From Catonia carolina (taxonomy: Eukaryota > Arthropoda > Insecta > Hemiptera > Achilidae), in the NCBI GenBank assembly GCA_035578175.1, contig JAQMRL010000003.1:105574969-105638968 (forward strand): a DNA stretch of 64,000 bases, written 5' to 3'. The notes below the pieces were generated by a model, which saw nothing but the letters and a program-made list of their open reading frames with translations, was not told where the DNA came from and made no database searches. Below, one piece after another: positions 1 to 10,353 of the stretch (its first letter is position 1; the number at the start of each line of letters is the position of its first letter). The position numbers and the translations under genes were made by a program.

Positions 1-358
1 ACTAAAAAAATACTAACTGAAGTACTACTAAGCGAGGAATAACTAACTAATTAAATAAGGGATAAACTGTTTGAAATCGATAAAATTTATTCCATTTTAT
101 TAATAATAAATCAATATTTAAGATTTATTTAACAGTACGTTATCAATTCTAACAGAACACTTTTGGGTGAGACACCTTCAATCGAGAAGTTGCACATACC
201 CGCAACTTTCTTGACACATAACGAAAACTATCCATAATGTAAAACCTATGTGTATTACACAGTATTTGTGTTCTTCCAAACACCATGTCCCTCTATAAGC
301 CTTAGCTTACATTATAAAGTAAAAATGTACAACTTTAGGAACTTAAGTATACACATAC
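1..358. other. Intron of the FHIP2-like gene, no coding seen
   Basis: AT-rich sequence 3' of the second coding exon of the minus-strand FHIP2-like gene. No in-frame continuation of the protein is visible, so the next exon must lie left of the window. No repeat family was recognised here. Confidence 0.6.
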
Positions 359-499
359 CTTTTGTAGTTGTTGCAGGTGTGCTGGAATATTAGTCAACTC
401 AACAGGGATTTTGTTATTAGATGAAACATCAAGATAATGTTTCATTAATCGCCTCCAATGATAAACAAAATCATCATGCAAAGGAGGTGGAGGAGCCAT
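359..499 (-). CDS. FHIP2: FHIP2-like, coding exon 2
   Basis: The acceptor TTTACAG ends at 500 and the donor GTATGTGT begins at 358. It holds 47 codons including DDFVYHWRRLMKHYLD and TNIPAHLQQLQK. It is open throughout and phase 0 at both ends. Confidence 0.87.
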
Positions 500-1872
500 C
501 TGTAAACAACAATTACAAATATATAAATTTTTAACATAATGTACATAGATACAATGTTAGTCACTTTTCATCACCATCATCATCTGTCATGGATTAGGCT
601 CAACGGCCTGTTCTCTCTTTTTAGGTTTTCTTAAGCCTCACTTCCCTCTAGGTTTATATTTCCATGCTCGTAGAGGAAGTCTGTGTTAAATTTTAGTTTA
701 GTTTTGTAGAGGATGGTTAAATTTTGGTTGGAAACGTTGTACGTTAAGAACAAACTTAAAGGAAATGAGGTATAAGTGGAAAAAGTGTCAGTCACAACGA
801 AGTATAGCCAATTAATTGAAAGGCAACATACGGTTAACAAACAGTGCAATTGCACAGTAGTAAAATATAATGTTTCACTGTTGAGGTTGGCAGCACTGTC
901 AGATTTTCTCTTCCCTTCCTCACAGCCCATCCATTTGCAAAAGGCATATTATGTGAGTTCTCCTGACTCACTATCCATAGTAATCTGACCACTATGTTAT
1001 ATAAAATCAAACATCATTAACAAAAACTGCTCAGTTGCTAACCTCTATACATAAATTTTTTTAGTTAATATGTCGCTCCCTGAATAGCCATAACCCTGAT
1101 TCTGTGATGAAAATTTACAGACAACTTACATATCAGAAATTTAACATTTGCCTAACTATCTTGCTTACATTTATACACCCCAATTCTTAACAAAAATTTT
1201 AGACATTCATGAAAATTTTTACAAATTTTATCACAAATTTCAGCAAAAAATAAAGTCATTAACACTCAGTCAGATGGAAACCTAAGTGAAGAAACAATAC
1301 AAATAACACTGATTTAGAAGACCCCAGGTGACCCATCAGTATAGAGGGAAACCCCCTCCTAGCAGATCTTCTACCATCAATGAACAGTTTTGGGACACAA
1401 AAGGATTTCAGAAGACAAGCTAAACAATTCGGTTAGCCAGTTAATTGGTAGGAAATATGTACTTAATGAACTGTCACAATTATAAAAAATATTTATTTAC
1501 AGCAAAGTGTATAGGCTAGTATACTGCACTGTCTAGCGAAAAATGCATTATCCTTGAAAACTTTACATACTTTATGTAAAATGCATTTTGCTTATGTAAA
1601 TACGAAAAACTACAGTCAAAACTTCCAAAAACCACACCTCCAGTTATTTAGATAGACCCACAGCCGAAGTATCTTTTAAGCATGATATACAAATTAACAT
1701 AACGATAAATAGTTTAACGATGTTCTTTTATAATACTGACTTTATTATGTCGAAACGATACATCAATAATTTTATGTTTTACTATCAAATAAGGTTATTA
1801 GTATACTACGCATAAAAAATAACTTACGGCATCCACGGCATTTTGAAGTACGTGAGAAAAACGGCCTAACAT
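359..1872 (-). CDS. FHIP2: FHIP2/FAM160B1-like protein, N-terminal 62 codons (partial gene)
   Basis: Two minus-strand exons join in phase 0 and give the N-terminus of an FHIP2 (FAM160B1, FTS-Hook-interacting protein) homologue. Exon 1 encodes MLGRFSHVLQNAVDA, matching the family's short N-terminal helix. Exon 2 starts MAPPPPLHDDFVYHW, and its second half carries the family-typical TNIPAHLQQL stretch. Family knowledge: FHIP proteins bind FTS and Hook adaptors and link cargo vesicles to cytoplasmic dynein; FHIP2-type members are tied to ER-Golgi/Rab1 traffic. The vertebrate protein is roughly 760 aa, so only about 8 percent is present and the rest continues left of base 1. The ATG at 1872 was chosen because it starts the conserved N-terminus and is followed by a consensus donor. 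The assignment rests on my memory of the family's N-terminal sequence. Confidence 0.85.
1828..1872 (-). CDS. FHIP2: FHIP2-like, coding exon 1
   Basis: ATG at 1872-1870, 15 codons, then the donor GTAAGT (minus strand, from 1827). Reading MLGRFSHVLQNAVDA. Ends in phase 0. Confidence 0.85.
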
Positions 1873-2640
1873 TTTTAATTATTGTTAGTAGGTAGTATTT
1901 ACACAAACAAATATATCAGATTTGCAGAAAAAAATTGAATTTCACATCTTTTACGATGACTATTCCCCCTTACAAAATTTTAACCCCATTAACAAAAACA
2001 GACTGACAACAGACAAAATAAACAGTCTTGCCAACATTATAAATTATAAAGCGAGAAAGGTTAAAACAGAGTGTTATTGTTAAACAAAACAAATATTCTT
2101 AATAAAAATGTTGTAAGTGAATTGCGGCTGCGGAAACAGTCAAGTGTTGGACTGTATCTCGAATTGAAGGCCGTAGCTTCTCGTGTATGTCCATAAACGT
2201 TAAATTTTTCCATGAATTTTTGCTTTTGAGTTTCGGTTGTACTCAATAGTAGCGCACAAACAAACAGATGTGCCAAGCATCTTATAAGTGTATTTTTCCA
2301 AGCGTGTTCCCGCTTCTAGTTCAAAATATATTGAATAAATATTTGTAGCGTGCAAATGGCACGCTAGCACTCCAAATGGCCAACAACCTTCGTTACAAGA
2401 ATTCTTACATCTCGAGTTAAAAATTTAATTATTTTCTGGCCCAATATTAAAACAAATTCAACTACAAATAAACATGATCTTTCATAATCAATAACATAAA
2501 ACCTTCAAAGCCTGTGTACTAGTCTTTTAAATTAAGGATAAATAATAATCATGAAAAATATGTAAGCCTGTTGGCCAATGCAGTTGAATGATAGTCAGCA
2601 AACTGTGCCTGACGCTTTAGGATTGCATACTTTAGTCAGT
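1873..2640 (-). promoter_or_regulatory. 5' flank / 5'UTR of the FHIP2-like gene
   Basis: Sequence upstream of the FHIP2 start on the minus strand. It includes a perfect 8-bp stem (TAGCGTGC, 5-nt loop, GCACGCTA) at 2346-2366. No TATA box or initiator could be fixed. Open frames here (for example 2061-2276) look like chance or UTR. Confidence 0.3.
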
Positions 2641-4005
2641 GGTTCTTAAAAAAATTAATTCATTATTTGCGATGGATATTTCCAATATTTTCACTATTAT
2701 AGTTGACAATACAATTATCAACTTGCCAATAAACATTATGTTGTGTAATAAATTTGCTAAAGTAGTTTTTTTGAAATTTTGCAGGTACCGAATCAACTAC
2801 TACTATTCACACAGGATGAAAGCTAAATACATTTTTGCATTGTATTAGGTATTAATTTTAAGAAATTCACTTATGCCAAATTTTTGTTTACCTGCGGCTG
2901 CAATACATAGTTCTTCATTTTATATTTGATTACGGGTTTCTAGCATACAGGTCCTCGAGCTGATGCTCTCAAATTTTCTAGTAGAGAAAATCAGTTCATT
3001 TTGGTAAATCTGTGAAGGCTGAGATGGGTGGGGCAATTAATCAGGATGAACTTATATTCCATGACAGCATTCAATTGGACTCACAAAGTGTCACAATAAA
3101 TGACTGGCTGACTGAGAAATGCTTCAATGCATACAATAGAAAGCAGCAAAAACTAAGAGCCCTTGGTGTTGTCCTGTCAATTGTGCATAGATGCCTTGCC
3201 AATAATGCCGAGTGGGGAGATGTCCCAATAATCATATTGTTGAAGTGTTTACTCTTTTGAAACTTAGGCATCAGGGACAGTAACTTACTGTTACTGTTAT
3301 CTTCTAGATAAAATTAAGTTCTCTTCATACTTTGGATACTTTGGAAATAATATTTTTTGAATGGTTTAAAGTTACAGAAATACTTTTACCAAGGTATTGT
3401 TAAACCCCTGAAACAAAATTGACTGAAAACTATCAGATAACTTTTACTTTTTATTTCAACCCCTGGAGGGAGAAGAAACCACTCTTTAGAAGGCCTCTAT
3501 AAAGGTAACCTATTTCTAAGCGAGTTTCTCAACTGGCAAAAGGGTTTTTATACATGTGCAGTTACTTAGTTTACCACAATTAGTTTAATAATTAACACTT
3601 TTTGAATGCAATTGATTTTAATTCAACTTAATTAAAATTTCCTTACACAATTTGTAAGGTCAATAAGTTAAACTGCAGATAAATTTGTGGAAAGTAGAAC
3701 AATATCAGTGTTTCTCACAATACAGCTGCAATAAGAATTATTTCTAGGTTTTTTAAAATAATTTTAAATTGCACAATTAATTTCTATAGAGAACACTATT
3801 TTGTACAATACTTAAAAATGGCAATTAATAAATTTGTCAAGAGCGACATCAAAATCGGTTAATTTATTTTAGAAAGAACTTTCACATAATAAAGTGTTTA
3901 TTTTTTAATTCAATGCAAAAGCATTGAATCCAATACAATAGTAAAATGTTATGTATGTTGCACAAGAGCTTATCGATTCAAAAGAAACACAGATATGAAA
4001 ATTAT
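2641..4005. other. Intergenic AT-rich DNA
   Basis: No recognised gene or repeat apart from the unexplained open frame at 3012-3260 (listed separately). Confidence 0.5.
3012..3260 (+). other. Unassigned open frame of 82 codons
   Basis: It reads from GTG with an internal ATG five codons in, and ends TGA at 3258-3260. Its composition is less AT-rich than the flanks and it contains plausible protein text such as NDWLTEKCFNAYNRKQQKL and VHRCLANNAEWGDVP. I recognise no family. It could be a fossil exon, a transposon scrap or chance. An in-frame stop lies shortly upstream and no clear splice acceptor is visible. Confidence 0.15.
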
Positions 4006-4145
4006 TTTAAGTTTCAACAGCTGCATCATTGGCAACTACTGTGGGTTTCGGTACTGTAACGATGGGTTTTTAATGTGTTTAAATTTCCAGACCCTACCTG
4101 GGATTGAACGTGCGACCTTTCACTTTGTAGGCTAGCGCACTAACG

Positions 4146-4171
4146 GGTGATTCAAAAAGAGCGCCGGTTTT
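4146..4171 (+). repeat. Mariner left terminal inverted repeat
   Basis: 26 nt, the exact reverse complement of 5474-5499. Confidence 0.93.
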
Positions 4172-4309
4172 TAAACGGCTGGTAAATTTTTGTTTATCGG
4201 TTGGCAACATTGTTAGACCTCATTTCTATTTCGGAGAACATTCCGATTGACGATTCAGTTGTAGTTTCTCTTGTTCGCAGTGTAGTACTCTCGCAGTCTG
4301 TGTCTAACC

Positions 4310-5395
4310 ATGGAGAAGTTTACTATTGCACAACGAGTGTTAATCGTCAAAACATTTTACCAGAGTGGAGAGAGTTATGCGGCTACTGTCAGGCGACTTC
4401 GCGGTACTCTAGGACGTAATGAAGCACCGAATGAATCAACAGTTCGCAGGCTCATGAAAAAGTTTTTTGAGACGGGTTCAACAGTCGACCTTAAAAGTTC
4501 TGGACGTCGTCGTTCTGGCCGAACTGAGCAGAACGTTGCGTTGGTTCGTGACAGTGTGGCTGTTAGCCCAGCAAAATCAATACGTCGCCGTTCTCAACAA
4601 TTGGGTTTACGATGTTCTTCTGTACGGAGAATTCTTCGGTACGATCTCCAATATCACCCGTATAAAATTCAGTTGACGCAACATTTGAAAGTGGCAGACC
4701 ACCAGAAGAGACGACAGTTTGTTGACTGGGTATTGAGAAAACGACAGGATGATGACACGTTCGCAAACAAAATCATTTTCAGTGATGAGGCGCACTTCCA
4801 CTTAAACAGTTTTGTTAATAAACAGAACTGCCGTATGTGGGGTTTAGAAAACCCTCGCGTGGTTAATGAAAGGGAAATGTATGCACAGCGAGTGACAGTT
4901 TGGTGCGGCTTTTGGTCGGGCGGTGTCATCGGCCCTTACGTTTTTGAAAATCAAGAAGGACAAGCCGTGACAGTAAATGGAGACCGATACCGTACGATGA
5001 TTAGGGAGTTTTTGTGGCGTCATTTGGATGGAATGGACATTGACGAGTTGTGGTTTCAGCAGGATGGTGCCACCTGTCACGCTACACGAGAAACAATGTT
5101 GTTGCTCCGTGAACGGTTCCAGGATCACATCATTTCTCGTAATTCCGACCATCAATGGCTACCAAGGTCGTGTGACTTGACGTCTTGTGACTTTTTTCTT
5201 TGGGGTCATCTGAAGTCATTGGTGTATGCTAATAGACCCCGAAACATCAATGACTTGAAGGAGGAAATTCGACGGGTTATCGAGCAAATGGAAGTCGAAA
5301 CTTGTCGTGCAGTAATATCCAATTTCATGGACAGAGTTGATGCGTGCCAGCGCAGTAGAGGAGGACACATGCATGACATCATTTTTCATACATAA
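4310..5395 (+). CDS. Mariner-like transposase, intact, DD41D
   Basis: 361 aa, ATG to TAA, uninterrupted. The N-terminal half (about 1-120) is the paired-type DNA-binding region with helix-turn-helix text near residues 40-60 (NESTVRRLMKKFF) and a basic linker (SGRRRSGR, about 64-71). The catalytic domain shows IIFSDEAHF (D159), WFQQDGATCH (D252) and SCDFFLWGHLK (D294). There are 41 residues between the second and third Asp, hence DD41D. Family role: cut-and-paste transposition by binding the TIRs, excision and insertion at TA. Oddity: the usual SPDLxPxD-type motif before the third Asp reads SCDLTSCD, so two prolines are replaced, which could affect activity. The frame lies wholly inside the TIRs. 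The start is the first ATG with family-like N-terminal text. Confidence 0.95.
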   Translation: MEKFTIAQRVLIVKTFYQSGESYAATVRRLRGTLGRNEAPNESTVRRLMKKFFETGSTVDLKSSGRRRSGRTEQNVALVRDSVAVSPAKSIRRRSQQLGLRCSSVRRILRYDLQYHPYKIQLTQHLKVADHQKRRQFVDWVLRKRQDDDTFANKIIFSDEAHFHLNSFVNKQNCRMWGLENPRVVNEREMYAQRVTVWCGFWSGGVIGPYVFENQEGQAVTVNGDRYRTMIREFLWRHLDGMDIDELWFQQDGATCHATRETMLLLRERFQDHIISRNSDHQWLPRSCDLTSCDFFLWGHLKSLVYANRPRNINDLKEEIRRVIEQMEVETCRAVISNFMDRVDACQRSRGGHMHDIIFHT

Positions 5396-5473
5396 AATTG
5401 GAAGGAAAGATGAACTTGTTGATGTATTTATTTTCTGTTTTTCAATAAAATAAATCTCTTAATTTGATATATC

Positions 5474-5499
5474 AAAACCGGCGCTCTTTTTGAATCACC
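5474..5499 (-). repeat. Mariner right terminal inverted repeat
   Basis: 26 nt, the exact reverse complement of 4146-4171. Confidence 0.93.
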
Positions 5500-5633
5500 T
5501 ATAGTTGCTACACCACATTAGCAGCTGAAAAACATTTATTCTAATCTGAATATCCTGGAGCTAGTCAGTACTATATTATGACAATATAAATCATGGCTTG
5601 CGTCAGCTTCATGACTAACACGTTCAGTGCGGC

Positions 5634-5692
5634 CGCCACATTTATGTGGCGTATTGAACAGTCCCAGGGTGCGGGCCGCCACAAAAATGTGG
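5634..5692. repeat. Two related GGCCGCCACA hairpins, possible transposon end
   Basis: CGCCACA/TGTGGCG pair around TTTA at 5634-5651. A second copy, GGCCGCCACA-AAAA-TGTGG, follows at 5675-5692. Subterminal hairpins of this kind occur in some DNA transposons (piggyBac-like is one option), but no second end was found. Confidence 0.3.
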
Positions 5693-6724
5693 TCCATTTA
5701 TAGTTTTATAATCTCTTCTTTCTGCGTTCAGCTAGGGTAAACTACATTTCTTTTATTGTTCAGCCGTAGAAAAAGGATCATTCTATGCCAGTACATTCAG
5801 CTTTTGAAGAAATGTCACCGGTTTTTTTTAGCGGAGTTTTAAAAACTGATATATTTTCTTCTATGTTTCGAGTTTTACGGGCTGTTTTATTTGTTATTCA
5901 TAAAATGTTACTTCATTATATTACTTTTCTTACAATTACGCAACATTTACTTTACTTGGTAAATATTAATTGTGGCAAAAATGCAACCAAATAAATAAAT
6001 ATGTGTATACGAATGTAATACCTAAATGCTTTAAATTTAAGTAGGCCTATTTTTTCGTACATACAGACCTAAAGTTAACATTATTTAAAGAAACTAGTAG
6101 TATTAATTTTTTTTTAATGTTTGCCTCATTTAAAAATTGGTCATAGAAATATTTTATTAGTACTTATAATTTTAGGAGCCTATGAGGCGTGCACAGTCAC
6201 ACAAAGCAGCAGGATCATTTGCTTATAATAGTATACTAGTAGGCCTATTCAATTTATTTCTTAGGTGACCCCATTTTTGGAATTGCATTTTTACCTGTCG
6301 ACAGAAAGACTTAGTGCCGTGGGAACAGAAAGGGTAATAAAATAAGTGTTAAAAACAAGAAAAAATCGTAAAGCTGTCACAGGTACTGATATCTGTCTGC
6401 CGTCTGTACCGTAATATTACTTACTTTCAACTTTTCAAAAACCTTTGGCCACACCGCAGTTATTCAGCTAAGAGTGCCATATAGAACTATTATTACCTTT
6501 TTATTCCTATAAGTTTTTAATTTTTTCTCATAGGTTTACATGATAAAAGCAAAGTACATTCAGACTTTTACATTTGTTTTGTATTTATACTTTTATGTGT
6601 GTATTTTTAAAACTAAAAACAAATACATTTATCTATAGTAAAATACATAAACATACATATATAAATATAAAATAAAAGTTTTGAATGAAAATACACACGA
6701 GAAATTGTAATTGTAGAGAGAATA

Positions 6725-6860
6725 TGAGGATATGAAGCACCGCGGACTTGTGCGCTTCTGTGTGCGGGGAACATATAAATGCGGCAGGCGACGGTTTATC
6801 CACAGCGAATAACATCGATTCACCCGGGCCGCAGTGAACATGTTAGTCGGGGATAGTCTG
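6725..6860 (+). promoter_or_regulatory. Promoter-like island with TATAAAT box
   Basis: GC-richer than the surroundings. TATAAAT lies at 6774-6780, followed by GC-rich sequence and a possible initiator-like GCAGTGAAC at 6831-6839. The open frame from the following ATG (6840) is short and unrecognised. It could be a promoter fragment captured by a mobile element. Confidence 0.25.
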
Positions 6861-7146
6861 TTTATGTTAACACTGGAGTTATATTCTAAAACGGTGGCAA
6901 CTCAACTAAGTGTGATGCCATCACTTGAATAGAATTATGTTATTTATTTCTTATGCACCCAATTTTTGTCCTTGTAACTACAAAGGTACTTTTTATTAAA
7001 CCACCAGTATTTATGAAATACATGTTTAACATTGTTTTCATCTTGATTGAGGAAATCACCCAGTAGCAAACCCTAGTCATAGTTTTATATAGACTCCTAT
7101 TCCAGCATCTTAGTGGATTTTGTTGTAGATGTGGGTGTGACAATAG

Positions 7147-7290
7147 TCATTGTTGATGTTTGGTTAAAACTGATGCTTAAAGAAAATGTGGAACTATCTA
7201 ATTTGTGTATAAAAATGGCTAGTACACAAATTTACATAAAGATGCCACTTTTTCTTTAAGCGGCGGTTTTAACCAAATATCAACACTGAC
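7147..7290. repeat. Palindromic MITE (long imperfect inverted repeat)
   Basis: TGTTGATGTTTGGTTAAAAC at 7151-7170 pairs with the reverse-complementary arm ending at 7285 (one mismatch). The pairing continues inward through GCTTAAAGAAA/TTTCTTTAAGC, TGTGG/CCAC and ATTTGTGTA/TACACAAAT. Nearly the whole 140 bp folds on itself, as in a foldback MITE. Confidence 0.75.
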
Positions 7291-8800
7291 TTCATTGCAT
7301 TGCTTGCATGCTTGAGATGATTTTTTTCCTATTCAATTAAATATTCATAGACTTTATTAATAAAAATTTAATTGATGAGTAAAATCATGGTATGAAATGC
7401 AGTATACCACAATCTTATATTTAGTGTCATTAAAAATGAATACATAATTACTTCCATTTAAAATTGTAATGTAGACGCATTCATTGTGTCCTAAATAAAC
7501 AAGTATATAATTGTCAATTAGAAACAGGTTGGTGAAAATGTTTATGAGAAGGCAGTATGCTAGGTAAGCTAGGCTACAAGCACAATTAGCAACGTGTAGC
7601 GAGATTTACCACGCCCGCATGGTCTGCAATTTAAAAAATTAATTCCAAAAGACTCAGCTGTCGCTGAATTAAATGAATAAATGATTTATGTTATTGAATC
7701 TACTGCGAATCCAACAGTCCAGGTCGCGAATTCAGAAAGTTACCAGTTGGCGAGATAGGAAGGGGTTGCAAAAAATACAGAAATAAAAAGGCTATGGTCC
7801 TGAGATTCAGTGTACACAATAGAAACACTCTTACCTATACTATGAGGAAAATTCCAGTAAAATCGGATGAGTATGTACAAAGTTATACGCCAATAAGTTT
7901 ACATAATTCGTAAATGTCTCAAAAAACTGGTACTTTTTTGTTCTAATGTAAATATCACTTTTAAAAAAAGTTCACCGTTCAATGTAGAATTAAACAAGCA
8001 TTAATTTGACATATAGTACATTAAAATCTATGCCATATTTTTTGAACAATTGAGCTTCAAACTCAGGTCCTATGACTTTTGATGTGGACATTATTACCAC
8101 TCAGAATCCCCGTACCAAATCGTAGCTACTAAAAAATAAAAAATCATGATCTGACCTAGATCACTAAAGTAAAAAGTGAGGTCTCCACCAACAATAAAAA
8201 TTAATCAGAAATATATGATCATAATTAAAAATGTTGATCAGAATGCTGTGTAAATACATGTACACAGCGTAATACAAATAAAATTCAACCCAACGTTATC
8301 AGACGATAGGAATAGATCTAAAAAAATGAACAGACTTCATCATAAAAATTTTTTATAATTCAATTCATACAACAAATTAAAAATCACAAAAATAAATACA
8401 TTATGTACATTGAAAGACACTTAAAATTATTCCCTAAATTTTTTATTAAAAATGTTCAGTCTTAAGTACAATAATAATGACTTAGATATCCAAAAAATAA
8501 TTTTGAAAATATATTCACCAAAGATTAGGATTTAGCAACCTATTTTGAAGTCTTACTGATCAAAGTAACTTAAAGCTACAGCTAAAAAAGACAATTTTAC
8601 ATAAATAAAACAAATTTAAAGTAGTATTAAGTGCCAAAATAAATACAAGGACCTTTGGAAATTATATTTTATTGCACAATGACCTTTATTAATGAATCCC
8701 ATTCAAAAATATTCAACATTTTAATTTTCTATACTATAAAACTCAGTTTCAAACAAATGACTGAAGATATTCACACATTCTGAAATTCTTTTTTTTGGTT
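7291..8800. other. Intergenic AT-rich DNA, nothing recognised
   Basis: No coding, RNA or repeat signal was recognised by eye. Confidence 0.5.
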
Positions 8801-8960
8801 TATTGAAAGTCTCACCAACAACTCAGTTTAATAGTGACTACGGTGGGTTATGTAACAGTGGGTTTCAACTCGTTAAAATTTCCATATCCCAGCCGGGAAT
8901 TGAATTCAGGACTTCCACGTTAAAGGCTAATGCGCTACCACTATGCTATGGAGGAGGCCT
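8801..8960 (-). repeat. tRNA-derived SINE, family 1, antisense
   Basis: Tail text AATAGTGACTACGGTGGG, then the inverted B-box region (CCGGGAATTGAATTCAGGAC), then the inverted A-box region (GCGCTACCACTATGCTATGG). Same order as at 39695 and 44148. Confidence 0.75.
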
Positions 8961-9474
8961 CTGAAAATTTTAAAACTTTAGTTTCAATTTTATGTACTCT
9001 GATAATAGTGGATCCATGGAAACTTTTATTTTATATAATGATATGCATCAGTATAACGTAGGATCATACAAAAAAGGTGAAAAAGTAAACACAATTGATA
9101 TAGGAGCTGTAACAGGTCAGTGAAAAATTGAGTATTTTTTAATGAGATTAAGTATAGGCTGCAGAATGTATTATGAAAATTTAATTATTAACATATTCAA
9201 TAATTTTAATTACTATGAAAGACTCAAAAATATCCATAAATTACTTCCAGTATCATTTATTTTTGTTGATGTGTCCAAATTTCACTAAGCATAATCTTGA
9301 ATAGTACATTTATCAGAAATCCTTATTTTAATAATACAAATTTTTTTAATTGGCTTTATTTAAAAGAAAATAATATTTTCTAAAACTGGCCACTTAAATT
9401 TACTAATAGCAAAAGTACCATCAATGTGAAAAATATACAATGCTAAAAAGATGATTTCTTAAAATTCTTGTGAC

Positions 9475-9508
<34 letters not shown>
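9475..9508 (+). repeat. (AAT)n microsatellite
   Basis: About 11 AAT units in an uninterrupted run. Confidence 0.95.
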
Positions 9509-9729
9509 TGAAATGTGACTTTTTAATTAACACTTATGATTTCAATAACCCTAAAACACACTAAGGCAAACAAATATTACCCTTTATTGTTTAAATTAAT
9601 ACTGAACTCATGACTATATGCTGAATCATGGTACTCTAAAAATGTACTTTTTTATCTTTAACATCAATACATAAACATAACCCAAGATACAGATAAAATT
9701 TTGGCAAACCCTGTAGTAATTATTTACAG

Positions 9730-10353
9730 TAGTGGTTCTTAACCAAGGGGGATTAGAAGAATTTCAACGGAGGCGTGAGTGTATTTAAAAATAAAAATCT
9801 GAAACTATAAATTTACTCAGTTATGTAGTCACATATCGTTTCTCCAATGGTAAACTCGCGAAATTTGCAAATTTTGCAAATTTGCAAATTTTGCGAATAT
9901 GAGTGCTTGCTGATGTATACAACCCAACGCATGTTGTAGTTTACTCGCAAATATGTATATTGTTTGATTAGGGAGCCTTTTTCAATTAGAACCTTTGTAA
10001 GTTTTCAAAAATACACGAAGTGTGTTAAAGAAGAAAGCATTTAATTTGTTTTTTGCTCTCTTGTAAAACTGAGAATTTGCACATTCGCGAGTTTACCATT
10101 GGATGGACGATATATATTTTCAAAATTATCGTATTTTTTTTGTAGTGTACTCCAGCAAAGTCTAGCACTGGATTATTGCAATAACACAGTAATTGTCCGA
10201 CTCTGGCGATACTGTGATCAAGCTTCTAATTCATTTTTCGATTGTAGGCTACTCCCTTGTTTTGAACACTTAAAATGGTAATAGTGGGGGGGGGGCATGA
10301 CCTCACATCAGTGTTCAAAGGGGGCACAGTGCCTGAAAGGTTGAGAACCACTG
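9730..10353. mobile_element. hAT-type non-autonomous element
   Basis: The ends are inverted: TAGTGGTTCTTAACC (from 9730) against GGTTGAGAACCACTG (to 10353). This agrees with the CAGTGGTTCTYAACC terminal motif known from hAT elements. The flanking 8-mers ATTTACAG (9722-9729) and ATTAACAC (10354-10361) agree at 6 of 8 positions, as expected for a decayed hAT target duplication. No transposase frame. A second MITE sits inside. Confidence 0.7.
9835..10111. repeat. MITE nested in the hAT element
   Basis: CCAATGGTAAACTCGCGAA (9853 side) has an exact inverted copy TTCGCGAGTTTACCATTGG near 10085-10103, and imperfect pairing extends outward (ATATCGT on both sides). The interior has AAATTTGCAAATTTTGCAAA-type repeats. 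About 275 bp, non-coding. Confidence 0.75.

Larger units (their letters stand above)
4143..5501 (+). mobile_element. Complete Tc1/mariner-type transposon (DD41D)
   Basis: About 1.36 kb, bounded by perfect 26-nt terminal inverted repeats at 4146-4171 and 5474-5499 (outer part GGTGATTCAAAAAGAGCGCC). It is flanked by TA at 4141-4142 and 5502-5503, the expected mariner target duplication. Exact ends are uncertain by 2-3 nt because the two outermost bases differ between the ends. It encodes one intact transposase. Identical TIRs and an open frame point to a young insertion. Confidence 0.92.
4006..5525 (-). repeat. tRNA-derived SINE (family 1, antisense), split by a mariner
   Basis: The left part 4006-4142 carries the antisense SINE body (TTTCCAGACCCTACCTGGGAT, i.e. 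an inverted B-box region) up to GCTAGCGCACTA. The right part, about 5502-5525, resumes with TAGTTGCTACACCACATTAG, matching the end of the same unit in other copies (compare 39830-39846 and 8930-8955). The mariner at 4143-5501 sits between them. Confidence 0.75.
5526..7146. other. Intergenic DNA with hairpins and a TATA-like island
   Basis: Mostly AT-rich and without a recognised gene. It holds paired hairpins at 5634-5692 and a GC-richer promoter-like stretch at 6725-6860, both listed separately. Confidence 0.5.

Noticed and set aside
2061..2276. 71-codon minus-strand frame upstream of FHIP2
   Set aside because: It starts from a non-canonical site in the 5' flank, has no family likeness and does not join the FHIP2 frame.
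9475..9508. Regular short repeat that might suggest a CRISPR-like array
   Set aside because: It is a plain trinucleotide microsatellite in a eukaryotic genome.
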